A DNA stretch of 64,000 nucleotides from Prototheca cutis (Eukaryota; Chlorophyta; Trebouxiophyceae; Chlorellales; Chlorellaceae), in NCBI GenBank assembly GCA_002897115.2, contig BCIH01000001.1:1912039-1976038 (forward strand), written 5' to 3'. Of the stretch, positions 46,999 to 59,200 are shown piece after piece (within the stretch, counting starts at the first letter, position 1; every line of letters begins with the position of its first letter). The translations under genes were made by a program, and so were the position numbers. The notes below the pieces were generated by a model. It had not been told where the DNA came from, ran no database searches, and saw only the letters and a program-made list of their open reading frames with translations.

Positions 46999-47259
46999 TC
47001 ACCAGGATTCGCCGCAGGCCCTGCGTCACGGAACAGTACCATTGAACGCGTGCTGTGAGGCAATGCCCAGTAACTTTGTCGCTCAGTAACCTCGTGGGGC
47101 GCCTCCTCTCCCCGATGGAAAGCGGGCGCTGTTGTGGGGTGCGCCCCAGTTTGCCTGGAATCGTACCCCACCCGCCTGCTGCCCTGCCTGCGTGCAGCAA
47201 CTCGAGATCACAAGGGCCAGCGAAACGGGCTTCAAAGCAAACCAAGCTGGGGCAGAGAT

Positions 47260-48892
47260 CTATGCAGGCAATGTCAGTTTCTGGTTGTTCTGCCAGCACT
47301 TGAAATAGTAGTAGAAAAAGTCTGCGTACAGCGCCGTTTGAATGAGACCGCTAATCCACACTGCATTTTGGGGATGGAGGGAAACCCAGCATGTGTGTTG
47401 ATGGGAGACCATCCATGGTGATCACAAGACAGCACTCGGTACCAATCAAACAGTGTGCGGATCTGTGGCCAGGATTCTTTTCCATCACCTGTATTCCCGT
47501 GGATCCCCCTGATCCATGGCTCAAAAACCCACCGCCACCAAATACCCCGCACGCTCACCCAGCCATTGCCGGTAGTGGGGCTCCACGAAGAAACGCACGA
47601 TCCAGTTCAGGATGTAAAAGGCACGGTACGACCTGCAAGGATGTGCAAAAAGGCGTCGTCATGCGCTGCGTGGAAGATCGTGCTCCCACCAAAGACTAGC
47701 GGGGGTCCACGAGGCCGCGCCGGTGTCAGGAGCGGGCCCCGCGGTCGCATCAGACGCAGCACCCAGGGAAGACAGGCATGTCTCTGGGCCATCCCAGTGC
47801 CGCTGCCCATGTAGGTAGGACGCCGGGCGCCAACAGATTCAAAAGCACTGCCCTGTTGTGGCCCTGTCTTTTTCAAATCCAAATCACCTTCCCCCCATTC
47901 AGATGGATGAATGCCCGCACCCCAACAGGAAGACGTAGTTCCCTGTGAGGTTGTCGATGTTCTGCGTCCGCTGCATGAGCACCAGCTGAGGCAGGATTGC
48001 CACTGCCTCGAGGTAGATCGAAAAAGTCCACAGGATCTGCAGCATGGGATTGGGATGACGAGTGATTGAACACCAATGCAGCCTTGCTTTGCAGGCGTTT
48101 CCTAGATGATGCATGCATGATCCCTAGTCCCGAGAGATTGGTGGCGTATCACCACAGCCATCCTTCCCCTTGAAAGCCCTGGCCCCGACCCGCCGCCTCA
48201 TGGGCCCAAGCAGGCAAGCGCCCTCCACCCCCCCCAACCCAAAAAAGAAAGAGGAAAACTCCCTAAAACAACAAGCCTCACCTCGGTGAATGAGAAGACG
48301 TGGTGGATGAGGAGTGCCAGCACAAAGCAGGGTACGACGAGGAAGATGTACCGGAACGTGTCCTGCTTGCGGTCGTAGCTGCTTTTGATGGCAGGATCCC
48401 ACCGCATGTAGTAAACAATTGCCGACGAGGTGCCCAGGAAGATCAGCTTCATCACAGTGTTGTACCTGCAGTGTGCAGGCAGAGAATTCCGTGATCAGGG
48501 GCACTCGCTGCTGAGAAAGCGATTGGTCGCCAAGGGGGCACGAACGCCCTCTCCTCTCCCAAAGCCTTCCCTCCATCCGCCCTTCACACACTCACAGGGA
48601 GATGTAGGAGTAGAAGAGGTCCAGGTAGCGGCACACAAAGACTAAGAGATACAGCTCCTGCGTCTTCCTGGAGATGCCTGCGGTGCGGGGGAGGCCAAGG
48701 CACGACCAGGTGTCCTCATGGGCTGGAGACACATCTGGGCTGCGTGTGGAGAGCGATCGTTGGGGCAATGCCTCTCACGGCGCCCAGCACCGTGCTCTCA
48801 CCGCGACAGGATCTGGTTGCTCTTATCTTTAGCAGGAGAACGACAATGCTCAGCAGGTGAGTCATGTCACCCGCGAGCCTGAAGATATTCAT
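47260..48892 (-). CDS. ERD2: ER lumen protein-retaining (KDEL/HDEL) receptor
   Basis: Seven-helix Golgi/ER receptor that returns K/HDEL proteins to the ER. Start MNIFRLAGDMTHLLSIVVLL (ATG at 48892; exon 1 48802-48892). In-phase exons continue with GISRKTQELYLLVFVCRYLD, ISLYNTVMKLIFLGTSSAIV, VPCFVLALLIHHVFSFTE, FSIYLEAVAILPQLVLMQRT, GNYVFLLGSYRAFYILNW, VRFFVEPHYRQWL and ALYADFFYYYFKCWQNNQ. All family signatures are in order and the C terminus (KLTLPA, stop at 47260) is canonical. It is divergent from CTU2, with about 384 bp between start codons. Confidence 0.96.
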
Positions 48893-49276
48893 CTTGGCGG
48901 TGTCGCTCCTGCTCCAAGCTCGGCCTCGCCCCCTGTTCCCTCGAGATCACTGGCACGTCGTCAGATCTAGCTCGCCTAGCTTCTCATTAAATGTGGATGT
49001 GTCAAATAGCGACGCCTTCCAACAGCAGATCGAGCTTGGCAATCTTTTTGCGCGGATGAGAGCCGCTGCCAATGCTCCTGCCCGGCAGGGGGTGTTCCGA
49101 GCTCCTCAGCAGACGGGCGCACAAAATCCAGCATCGCGTCCGGATCAAGTCTCCGTCGACCAGGACCTGCTAGGACCAGGGCACGTCTGGACTGCAGCGC
49201 ATTTGTACACATTTATATTCATGCACTTCCCTTTGTGGACTGTGAATCTGAACCTGCATGCGGCTGGGTCGCTGAT
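48893..49276. promoter_or_regulatory. Divergent intergenic region between the KDEL receptor and CTU2 genes
   Basis: 384 bp between opposed start codons. A promoter role for both genes is inferred. Part may be transcribed as CTU2 leader, because the CTU2 frame is open upstream of its first ATG. Confidence 0.4.
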
Positions 49277-51066
49277 ATGGCTGTGATGGGGCAGCCAAGT
49301 ACCGGCTGCCTGCCGGCTGAGCGACCAGAGGACTCTTGCTCATGCGCGGGAGATGGTAGCACCTGCTCTGAAGCCCCTCCTGCGCACCCAACTCTCAACA
49401 GATCAGTGAAGCTTTGCCGAAAGTGCCGACAGCGCCAGGCCCAGGTGAGAGGGCTGGTGGGCCAGCATGCATGGGTGGGTGCACCCCCTGGCTCTGGCCA
49501 GGGGAACTTTTTTCTCAAGTTGCTGCCACCCAGTGGGCCAATACAGAGACCCACTTGTGCATGCGATCTTCCTGTACAGATTGTGGTTCGGCAGCGAGAG
49601 CCGCTCTGCAACGACTGCCTGCTGGAGAGCGTCTTTGCCAAGACACGGGCGCTGATCCGGGGTGCTGGCCTGATCCAGCCGGGAGACACCGTGGCACTGG
49701 CCTACTCTGGTGGTTCGGGGTCTGCCCTACTCCTCCACATTCTCTGCACCATGCGTTCGACAATTTCTGACCGCCCCGAGAAACGCAAAGTCAGTGTGGC
49801 GTGTGTGTCTGTGGTAGTTTGGGGGGGGGGGGCTCATTTAACAGCAGTGCGTGAGCCAAGCCACCGAGGTATGGTGGTGCGAGGCACGTTGTTGCCATCA
49901 AGCAAGACAAGAACTTGGCGCAATCAGAGCTCACACCGTTCGCACCGACTTTCGAGCAGATTCCCTTTGCGCTGCGGATTATTCACGTCGATGAGCGCGA
50001 GGCCTTTCCCGGCACCGGGCGGGGCACGGGGGACCCGGGCAGTGATGGTGGCAACAAAAACGGCACTGACACCGACGCAGCGTCGTCGGAGGGCAGTGCT
50101 GTTGAGGCGGCAGTTGCGGGCTATCTGAGCTCCGAGGGCGGCGGGGTAAGCCTGCACGTTGTGCGACTGGGCTCGCTGCCAGGCGCGGCGGCGCTGCTGG
50201 ACGCGGTGGCTGACCCGACCGGCCGCGATGACACGCTGCGCACGCTGCGATCGCGGCTGCTGCGGCGTGAAGCCGCGCGGCTGGGCTGTTGCGGGCTGGC
50301 GCTGGGGTGCACGGGCACCCGCCTGGCGGCCGCGGCGCTGGCCGAGGCCTGCAAGGGCCGAGGCGCGGCGGCGGCCGCGGGCTCGCGTGCCTACGACGCA
50401 CGGCGCCAACCGGCCACGCTGCGCCCGCTGCGCGAGGTCAGCACGCTCGAGGCCGCGGCCGCCGCGCACGCGCTGCGCCTGCCCCTGCCGGCCAGAGCGC
50501 CGCTCGCGTTCCTGGGCAGGCGCACCGCCCGCAACCTCAACATCCTCGCGGAAGACTTTGTCCTCGCGCTCCTGGCCGCAAACCCAGCCGCCGCGAGCAA
50601 CGTTCTCAGCGTGCTGGATAGGCTCCGCGGGTTTCCCTGGAATGAATCGCCCAACGTGCGGGTGGGTCCGCCAGCGCGCAGGAATGGGCCCCCGGGCCAA
50701 GAAACCAACGGGGCAGGTGCCCTTGCATCGCAGCCAAGTGACGACCCGGCAGAGGAACCCATTTGCCTGCTGTGCGAAAACCCCACTCACCCGCCTGGCG
50801 AGATCGGGTCGACCCGTGCTGGGTGCGGAAAGCCAAGCCCCAACGGTGAAGCACACGAGTTGTTGTTGCCGTCCGTCTGTGGACCATGTCGGGCCACGGT
50901 GCTGGGCGATGAACGGGGACGATGCGACCCCGCCCGGGCCGAGGCCCTGCTCCACCAGTTTGAGGCGCTGTTCCTCGAAGAAAGGCAGGAAGAACAGGGG
51001 GAGGTTGTTGCAGTGCCAATGTCGAGGGAGGCCATGCATGCTCAGATCGCCGACTGCCTGCTCTAG
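49277..51066 (+). CDS. CTU2: Cytoplasmic tRNA 2-thiolation protein 2
   Basis: CTU2 (NCS2) partners CTU1 to thiolate U34 of tRNA-Lys, -Glu and -Gln. Exons 49277-49444, 49580-49789 and 49903-51066 join in phase to 513 residues. Seen: KLCRKCRQRQAQ, REPLCNDCLLESVFAKTRAL, the PP-loop-like VALAYSGGSGSALLLHIL, FALRIIHVDE, NLNILAEDFVLALL, and a C-terminal Cys cluster (ICLLCENP, SVCGPC). The middle is Ala/Arg/Gly-rich. Intron 2 holds 12 consecutive G. The acceptor of exon 3 (ATCAAG/CAAGAC) is the least certain border. The start is the first in-frame ATG. Confidence 0.9.
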
Positions 51067-51413
51067 CTGCCAGATGATGGCAGGCAGATTATTGAAGAAT
51101 GCATGACACTGTGCACAGAAGAAAAGGGCTCACATTGGATGGGCAAGGATGAAGGGATAGCACAGGGGAGGGGAGTGCCGCGGTCAACGCAGCGCCCGGG
51201 TCTGTCGATGGTTTTGCAGCGCAGCAGTTCCTGTCCAAAACAAGTGGTCTCTGTGTGAAACCTTGACCAATTCGTCCTCGAAATGAGTGTGAGAAAAAGA
51301 ATAGAGCAACGTACGTGGACACCACCGCGCCGCAGGTGAATGAAATCAAATGTGTCCAGAGAATCACGCTGCCCCCGCTCGACAGCAATACTGGCTGGCA
51401 CGAGCGCCCATCA
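51067..51413. other. Convergent intergenic region (CTU2/SAM-protein 3' ends)
   Basis: 347 bp between two stop codons; nothing else was seen. Confidence 0.4.
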
Positions 51414-52790
51414 TCACTGCACCACAGAAGCAGGCAAGCTTAAGCCGGCGGCGGGTGCTTCTGCCTCCAGCGCCGCAATCATGGCTTCCAGATCAGCCAC
51501 AACTGCTCGGTGTCTCTCCAGGTCTTCCCGCAGAGCCGCCAGCTTGACGGCTCGAGACCCCGCAGCAGCCACTGCCTCCCGTGGCTTGACAAATACCTGA
51601 CCACCACGGTTGAGTTGATCCGCTCCGCGCTGCGCCACGCTTTCCACCCCCGCGAGCCGTTCCTCCAGGGGGGTCCCCGCACAGGGCTCCCCCAGCGCAG
51701 ATGCCCGCCACAGCGTGCGGCCCGGCGAAACGATGCCGACGTTTCCAGACTTGACACAGCAACGAGAGCGCAGGCGTGTGAGCGTGGCCGAGTGTGGTAG
51801 GGTATCTCCCTTGCCTCCTCCGGCGCATGCGTGGTCATGGGAGCGTGCCTCTGCTGTTGCTGTTTGCATCGCCATACCCATCGCCGCCGCCTCCCAGGCA
51901 CGTGCCGTGGCTGCCGCAAGCCCTCGTCCATCCGAGTGGGGGGTAGTCCTTGCTGCAGGGTGATCAGGCCACATTGTTGCTCTCACTTGCGGGCCCGAGG
52001 CCGTGTGTCCAGCCGACTCCCTTGCTGGTGTATGTTTGTCTTCACCTTGGAGAGGAGCAGACACAGGGAATGTGCCAGCCTTCACGTGGGCCCTGACAGA
52101 CGCCAATGTCTGTTGAGCCCCAGGCTGCATGGGCGCCGGTGAACCACCCCGTTGGTAACCACTCCGCCACTGGACGGTCCAGGCGAGGATGGACTGCACG
52201 ATGGCACGCCGGTCCCCGGCGTTGTCCACTCCCACCTCTGCGAGGTCATCGGCTGACAGCGTGTGCAGGATTTCCTCTGTGATCTCTGCCGCACGGAAGG
52301 CCCGCTCGTAGTGGGGCATGCCCACCTCCTGCATGTGGTCTCGCGCAGGAGTGTTGATGCATCTGCAGACCGTGGCTGCGATGACAGGTACCCAGCCGGT
52401 GCCCAACACCGCCTGCTCAGCCAGAGGAGCAGGGCCGACAAACTCATTCAGTCACTCCCCCAGTATGCAGCAGGTCAGGGCAGTGGGCAGCACCCACAGG
52501 CGACACACATGGAGCACAAGGGAGATGGCGTCGACGGGGCCTGGTCCGGTGGTACGCCTTCTTGCACTCAGCGCACACCCGTTCCTGGGGGTCTTCATCA
52601 CAGCCGGGCTAGCAGAGCCTGCAGTCGGCCGAGCAGCAGCCCTGGACGAACGCCCCGCCATGCAGGTCTTGACGTGCGCCACTTGCGCCAGGTAGTGCAG
52701 GCTGGCCAACTCTGTACCGCAGACCCCGCACGCTGCCGGAGCGCTGTGCCTGTCGCCGCCGGCGCCGCAGCTGCCTGGGCCGCCGTCCCG
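51414..52790 (-). CDS. SAM-domain, coiled-coil protein, possibly with a UBZ4-like zinc finger; 5' end unresolved
   Basis: The main exon ends at 51414 and begins after a CAG acceptor near 52332. It opens with EVGMPHYERAFRAAEITEEI and LHTLSADDLAEVGVDNAGDR, a clear sterile alpha motif, continues through Ala/His-rich linker, and closes with a coiled coil (LAALREDLERHRAVVADLEA). An upstream minus-strand stretch (about 52590-52790) contains CGVCGTELASLHYLAQVAHV followed by KTC. That C-x2-C...H-x3-C spacing resembles UBZ4/Rad18-type ubiquitin-binding fingers in DNA-repair proteins. The link between the two stretches, and the start codon, are not resolved. Role unknown; ubiquitin-directed DNA repair is a guess from the domains. 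Confidence 0.6.
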
Positions 52791-53266
52791 ATCCTGGGAA
52801 CTCTCATGCTCGCTAGCTTCTTGTTACATAGAGCGTGTGCACAGCGGCAGTGAGAATCACGGTGTGAGGGTAGGGCCACACCATCGCACAACAGTCCTTG
52901 CGCCCCTGTCAGTCCTCCAGGCCCCATGTTCCAGGCCAGCCTTACCAGGTTGCGGCCTCTGCGCTTTGCTGTCTGCCGAGCTCCAGCTCGTCGCAGGCGA
53001 GCTGGATGTGCTACTAAAGCGATGTGGACTGCGGGCGGGAGATCGCGAGTATTCAAGCGCGTCCAACGCGCACGGCAGGGCCTCTCCCATGCATCAGTTG
53101 GACGCCAGAACCGGGGCTGGCATGATCCGGGCCGCCCATCAAGCCCGCCGGGGCCCTGCCTTTAGCAATGGTAAAGTCATGTAGCCCTTTATCACAAGAA
53201 TCTTTCAGCAGATTGCGCCGGATCAGGATCGCCTATCCATGGGCATACCACTTCCCTCCTGCTTAA

Positions 53267-53330
53267 GCACCGCCGCGAGTTTTGGCCTCCCGGGCTGGAT
53301 CCCGTGGCGACTGCGAAATGTGTCGAGGGT
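53267..53330 (+). repeat. Dispersed repeat, copy B
   Basis: Matches the minus strand of 19140-19224 over GCACCGCCGCGAGTTTTGG, CTGGATCCCGTGGCGAC and CTGCGAAATGTGTCGAG. It lacks the internal duplication of copy A. Weaker matching (GGGATGCC at about 53367) suggests a longer element. Confidence 0.8.
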
Positions 53331-54057
53331 CATCCAATCGGTGCATGCCAAGTTGCCTGCCCCAGGGATGCCAATCGAAATGTGCCGCCTCCCCTGAGAG
53401 ATCACCAGTTCCTCATCACCAAAAAAGCCGGCATCCGACATCGAAATAAGTAATGGTCCCCCACCTCTCACTTGCTAGACTTGCCATGGACCCCAGTTGC
53501 TGCCGCCCGGAGCGGTGGAGTATCTTGGGAGGTTACACAGCACATATCAACGCCGTATACGTACAGTGCACACAATACGCAGGTGTGCTTCGCTACCATG
53601 CATGTTCTTCGCCCAGGAAGAGGCGGCGCGAGTGGCAGGATGCGGAAAATCCTCACGCCCTGGGGTGACGGTCCTGATCCCAAGGAGAAAAACTGAGATG
53701 CAACAAGACATAAACGGCCCATGTGGGAATAGCCCACAGACACAGGGAAGGTATCAGACAGTACTGGGGGAAAACACAGGTACAAACTTCATTGGCAAGC
53801 CGGGAAATACACACGTGCACGGTTTTCACAGTACATGGTGGCCTGGCAGGAGCAGACAAACCTATTCCGGCCAGACCCTCCTAGGCAAGGAGAGTACATG
53901 ATCAGTTCATTAATATCGTATTAACCTGCATGGCGGGGGGGTATTGGGGCAGGGAACATGGTATCGTAGGCGTCCTGGTGGTCCATGCCGCAAGGGGCCA
54001 CGTCACCATCCCTCCCGGGCCCAGCCCGAAGGAGGTTAATCGGGCAAGACAGCGCAC

Positions 54058-54263
54058 CTTGACTACCGACTGCACCAGGACCTTGGGGCTTCCAAGCGCC
54101 ACCTGCAATTCTTCCAAATCAGCCAGCTCCTCTTGAAGCAAACCGCACGCCAGAAACTCCTCGCGACCAGCGGACACGCCTGAGGTGGGAGATTCTGCCG
54201 GCGAGGCCTCGATGGTACTGGGAGAGTCCGGAAAGAGGTCTGAGTGCGTCTGAGGCGGACCCG
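54058..54263 (-). CDS. Possible exon of an unidentified gene
   Basis: A minus-strand stretch of about 68 codons has coding-like composition: SDLFPDSPSTIEASPAESPT, then EEFLACGLLQEELADLEELQ and ALGSPKVLVQSVVK, ending at a GTGCGC donor. An upstream frame starting MLKRSVQWASPVVSES (54583) might be its first exon. No family recognised, and no terminal exon found. Confidence 0.25.
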
Positions 54264-55795
54264 TCTGAACGGTCGAACTAGTCACTACCGAGGTCACTGC
54301 GCCAAAGGGAATTCCCACGAACACGGGCGTGAGCAATACGGGCAGGCTCGGCAGTCAGGGTCGGGACTCTGCACATTCCGGTCCCAGTCGCTTGCTGGAT
54401 CAAGCAAGCCCCATGAATTCCACACGTACTTGAGGCAGCCCGCATGGAAAGACCGATGGAAGGCAGGCCGAGGCAGTCCATGGCGGGCATGGACAAGTTG
54501 CCTCCCTGAGCGGAAGCCGACGCGGAGGCCGCGATAGATTCACTCACAACGGGCGAGGCCCACTGGACGGATCGCTTCAACATAGCTCCAATATCCAGTA
54601 CACAAATTGGGAAGACTAGCTTGAGCGATCTGGCTCCCGGACTGATGGCAGGGCTCTTTAGGCCCGCGCGGCTCAGATATGGCGACGTGCTTCGGACTTG
54701 GTGGGAAGCTAAGTTGCGGGGGACGTGGAGTCACGCTGACCACAAACTTTGCGGATGTGTAGTTTGCGGTGCAAAGCGAAGCGGTGTGACACTGATATTG
54801 TCACATGCCCTATCAAAGACCTCATTCCGTCTGACAGCCTTGTTTTTGGGGGACGAGGCACCCACGTGCCTGGGAAACGGCACGAGCCACCCGTGTCAGA
54901 CCGAGCTCTGCGAGCGAGAACTTGACGTTATGCCAAAAGGCATGTGCTACCCTCCATCGACACAATTCGATAACGCCCCCTGATCCGGTTTCCAAGCTTG
55001 CCCCTCGACGTGTCAGGCGTGATCGTAGCCTGCGAGTGCTGAGGAGGCCTTAGAACCCCCCCTGCACAAGCCAGGGGGCCCCTGCAACCTTGGCATATAA
55101 ATTCGCTCAGGTATCGTCCCCGATCTGGTATGATCGGTTCGAGGAGCAAGCTGGGAGTGTCGTCGGAGGGTTCCAGGTCGTCTGTCGATCCCAGAGACGT
55201 CGGACACCCGTGTTCAGGACAGCTGGCGGGCATGACTACCCAACTCTGGACCCGAAGAGAAGGCAGGTTGGGGCTTCAACACAGGACAGAATCGGAAGCC
55301 GCTGTGATACATGGGCATTTTACACGGCCTTGGCGGGTTCAGCGGACGCCCTTGTCTGGGATTCAAGGCGTCCTCCGTACATCCGGACTGCAGGGGTTAA
55401 GGGGGGCTTGTGAGCAACGACCCAAGCAGCAAATGTTCATTTCCAGAATCATTTGTGCTCGCGTGTGCGCCGTCAACCCGACTCGAGCTTCGGGGGGGCC
55501 CGACTGCCGGCCGGCTGGTCCTCTGTCTTGGAGGCCTTGCCAGGCAAAGTCCCCTCATTTCCAGATCGTTGGGAGCGCCGTGGTCAGCGGAGAGCGCGCA
55601 GGGCCCACAATCAAATCCCCACTCAAACGTGACTGTTGGGATAACTTGAGCGGAATGGAATATACTGCGGGCAAAAGGCAGTAGTTGATCCGCGCGGATC
55701 ACCGGGGCTTTGTGTCCTGCGCGTGAGCGATCGACAGCGTGGGTTCGGGGGCCCTCTTTTCCTGAGTGGCCCCTCAGCGGTACAGATCCGTCGCC

Positions 55796-56178
55796 ATGGC
55801 GAAAGTCGCAAATGTTCGCGGCCTGCGGGTGAGCAACGGCGGTGCAGGGGCCTGCGCATTCCAGGGAGCAGATGGTCGTGGCCCCGATGCTGGCAGGGAC
55901 GGGGCCCAGGGACCCCAGGTGTGTTGAGCCCCTGCTGCCCGGCCTTCCCTCTGCAGAACTACATCCAGGAGCTGCGGAACTGCAGCTCCAAGGAGCAGGA
56001 GAAGGAAAGGGTGGACAAGGAGCTGGGCAAGATCCGCAAGAAGTATACCTCAGACAAGGCCATGTCTGGTGGGTGGTTTGGTGCTGCTGGGGGTGGACCT
56101 GTCGCTGTGTTTAGAATAGGACAGGGGAGAATGCTATGATCTGCATTTGTGTTCTGGTGAAGGTACATAGGTTGAGCC

Positions 56179-56217
<39 letters not shown>

Positions 56218-59200
56218 CGGGGAGGGGGAGGGAGCTTCGGTCGGGGCGGGCACGGGAGCTAAGCTGGGTGATCTCGGCATGCACCGGTGAGGCAGGGGCT
56301 CTGACTGTCTGTGTTTGGCCCTTTGGGGGGGGGGGGGGGGGGGGGGGGGGCCGACATGAGGGGTTCGAGAGGTGCGGTCGCCGCTGCCGTGCTTATCGCA
56401 CCCGTCTCTGAAACCCATAACCGCAGCCTACGACAAAAGGAAGTACATGTGGAAGCTGCTCTACACGCACATGCTAGGCTACGATGTCGATTTCGGTCAC
56501 AAACAGGCGATGGACCTCATCGCTGCCAGCGGGTAAGTTGGGATGGCTCTCCTTGGGGGGTGGGGGCAGTTGCACTGGTCGGTTCCCTGTGGTATCGTCG
56601 TTGTAAGACATGCGTGTTGCATTATCAACACTCTTCCACGTGCCCGCTGCCCCACCCTGCTGCAGATACGCTGAAAAGCAAGTTGGGTACGTTGCCTGTG
56701 CCATTTTCCTGAGCGAGGTGCGTCAGAAGGGACCGGCGTGTGCTTGACACTCGGGCTGGGTTTTTCCTGGACATGCATGTAAAGGACCGGTGGGCAATGC
56801 GAATTTCGGGCCCCAATGCAATGCCAGATTACAACCCGCTGCCAGTAGAAGATCTCCTCAACACTGCCACCACCGCTCTTGGAAACAGAGAGACGAGTTC
56901 CTGAGACTCGTCATCAACTCGGTCCGGAATGACCTGATCTCGAGGAATGAGGCTTTCCAATGCCTCGCGCTGGATTTCATTGCCAATGGTAGAGATGTGT
57001 GGCCTTTTTTGTGCGTGGGGGGGGAGGGGGGTTGAAGGCGCTTGTTTCTGTAGGTTTGAGCGAGGCCAGGGGTTGCGTCGAATGCCGCCGGATCACGCGC
57101 ACCAGCGTTTGATGGCTGACATCTTGGAACAAACGACGCGTGGATGCACCTCTGTCCGCTCACCGGCCGCCTTACCATGTCACATGCGTATGCTCTCTGT
57201 CCTGCAGTCGGCGGTGCCGAATTTGCCCAGTTGCTCACGGGCGACGTCATGGCTGTCCTGGTGCGTGGCTGGGGTGTCATTTGCAGTGGGATGGATGTGC
57301 GTTGCGATTGACTGGTCATACGTAGCAGGCCCGCGATTCAGAGGGGGCTTGGCTTGACTTGATGGCGCGTACCCTGCCACCTTTCGAAGCCCTGTTTACA
57401 ACAACCACCTGAAAGCCCCGATTTAAACCGGTGAATGTTGGCAGGACAACGGCGCGATGCGGCCCGTGGTGCGGAAGAAGGCCGCGCTGTGCCTGCTGCG
57501 CCTTGTGCGCAAGGCCCCTCCCGAGGCCGAGGTGCTGTCTCCCGGGACCTGGGCCCCGCGGCTGGCGTCCCTGCTGGGCGAGCGTGACTTGGGCCTGCTG
57601 CTGGGGGCCACGACGCTGCTGCTGGGTGTCGTTGCCAGGGGGTACGCCGGGTACGAGTGCTGCGTCGCGCCGCTGGTGGCGGTGCTGGAGCGGTGCCGCG
57701 CGCGGGACGTGCCCCAGGACTACACCTACTATGGCCTGGCCAGCCCCTGGATCCAGGTCAAGGCGCTGCGCGCTCTGCAGTACTTTCCCGCGCCCGAGGA
57801 CCCCGCGGTGCACGCCGCGCTGCGCGACTGCCTCAAGCGCACGCTCGGTGCGTCCGAGCCGGTGAAGAACGCCAACAAGAACAACGCGGTGCACGCCATC
57901 GTGTTTGAGGCCGTCGCCGTCGCCGTCGCGCTGGACGACGCGGAGCTGTTGACCGCGGGCGTCGCGTTGCTGGCGCGGTTCCTGGCGGTGCGCGAACCCA
58001 ACCTGCGCTACCTGGCACTCGAAGCTTTGGCGAGGCTGGCTGCGGTGCCGGAAGTGGGCGAGGCCGTGGGCCGTGCGACACGTACCGTCCGGGACTGCCT
58101 GGCCGATCCAGACGTTTCCATCGCTCGGCGCGCGCTGGGTCTCCTGTTTGTCGTAGCCACGCCGTCTACTGCCGTCGCCATCGTCGACGAGCTGCTGGCG
58201 TTCCTGCCGCAGGCAGACTATGCGCTGCGCGAGGAGCTCGTGCTCAAGACAGCCGTCCTGGCGGAGCGGTTCCTGCCGAACCTGGAGTGGTACGTCGACG
58301 GCATGCTGACCCTGATGGAGACAGCAGGGGAGTTTGCCATCGCCGACCTGTGGCAGTCCGTCGTTCACCTGGTGACCAATTCACCCGAACTCCACGCCTA
58401 TGCTGCGGGCCGCGTCTATGACTCACTTTCCACCCGGGGCCAGCTGCCGGAGACGTTTGTCAAGGCCGCCGCCCATATTCTAGGAGAGTACGGCGCGCTG
58501 CTGCCCACCGCCACCCCCCTGCAGATCTTCGAAGCCCTCCATGCCCACTACCCCACCGCCGCCCCCGAGACCAAGGTGACCGTATTTTTGTGCTTTCTTG
58601 GGGGTTTGAGGGAAGGAGGGGTTTCATGTGTGGACGAGAATCTTCTCCTAGGGAGGCGCTTCTATGCACGCACGCCTGATGGCCGACCGACCCAATCGCG
58701 GCCACATGACGATGCCCTCGCACCGCACCATCAATGCATAGGCCATCCTGCTGACGGGGTATGGCAAGCTGGCTCTGGTGGCCAAGGACGATGCCGAGCT
58801 GCAGCAGCGCGTGGGCGCCGTGCTGGAAAGCGCCGCACACTCGGCTGACCCGGAACTCCAGCAGCGCGCGCTCGAGTACGGCGGTCTGATTGGCGATGGC
58901 AAGTTGGCTGCCGCTGCCATCCAACCCATGCCTGTCTGGGAAGGTCGCAGCTCCCTCCTCATCCGCCGCCTGGAAGCCTACGAGGTCAGAAAGGGGGAAA
59001 GGAGGGGACAAGGAAGAGGAGAGGGTCTTTTGTTCAATACAGTCCTCTCTTATGCCGTGATCTGACACTCAATTCTCCTTGCCGTCGGATATCTGTCCAA
59101 AAACAGGGCGAAGAGGGTGTGGACGAGGGCCGGGAGCGGCCCAGCTGGCTGGCAGGCGGCGAAGACGGCGGCGCCGGACCGACCGCGACCGAAGGCGCTG

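Larger units (their letters stand above)
53060..55795. other. Gene-poor, less GC-rich island
   Basis: About 2.7 kb with frequent stops, lower GC than neighbouring genes, one dispersed-repeat copy (53267-53330) and one possible coding exon (54058-54263, -). It ends at the AP-2 alpha start codon, so the last few hundred bases must carry that promoter. Confidence 0.5.
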
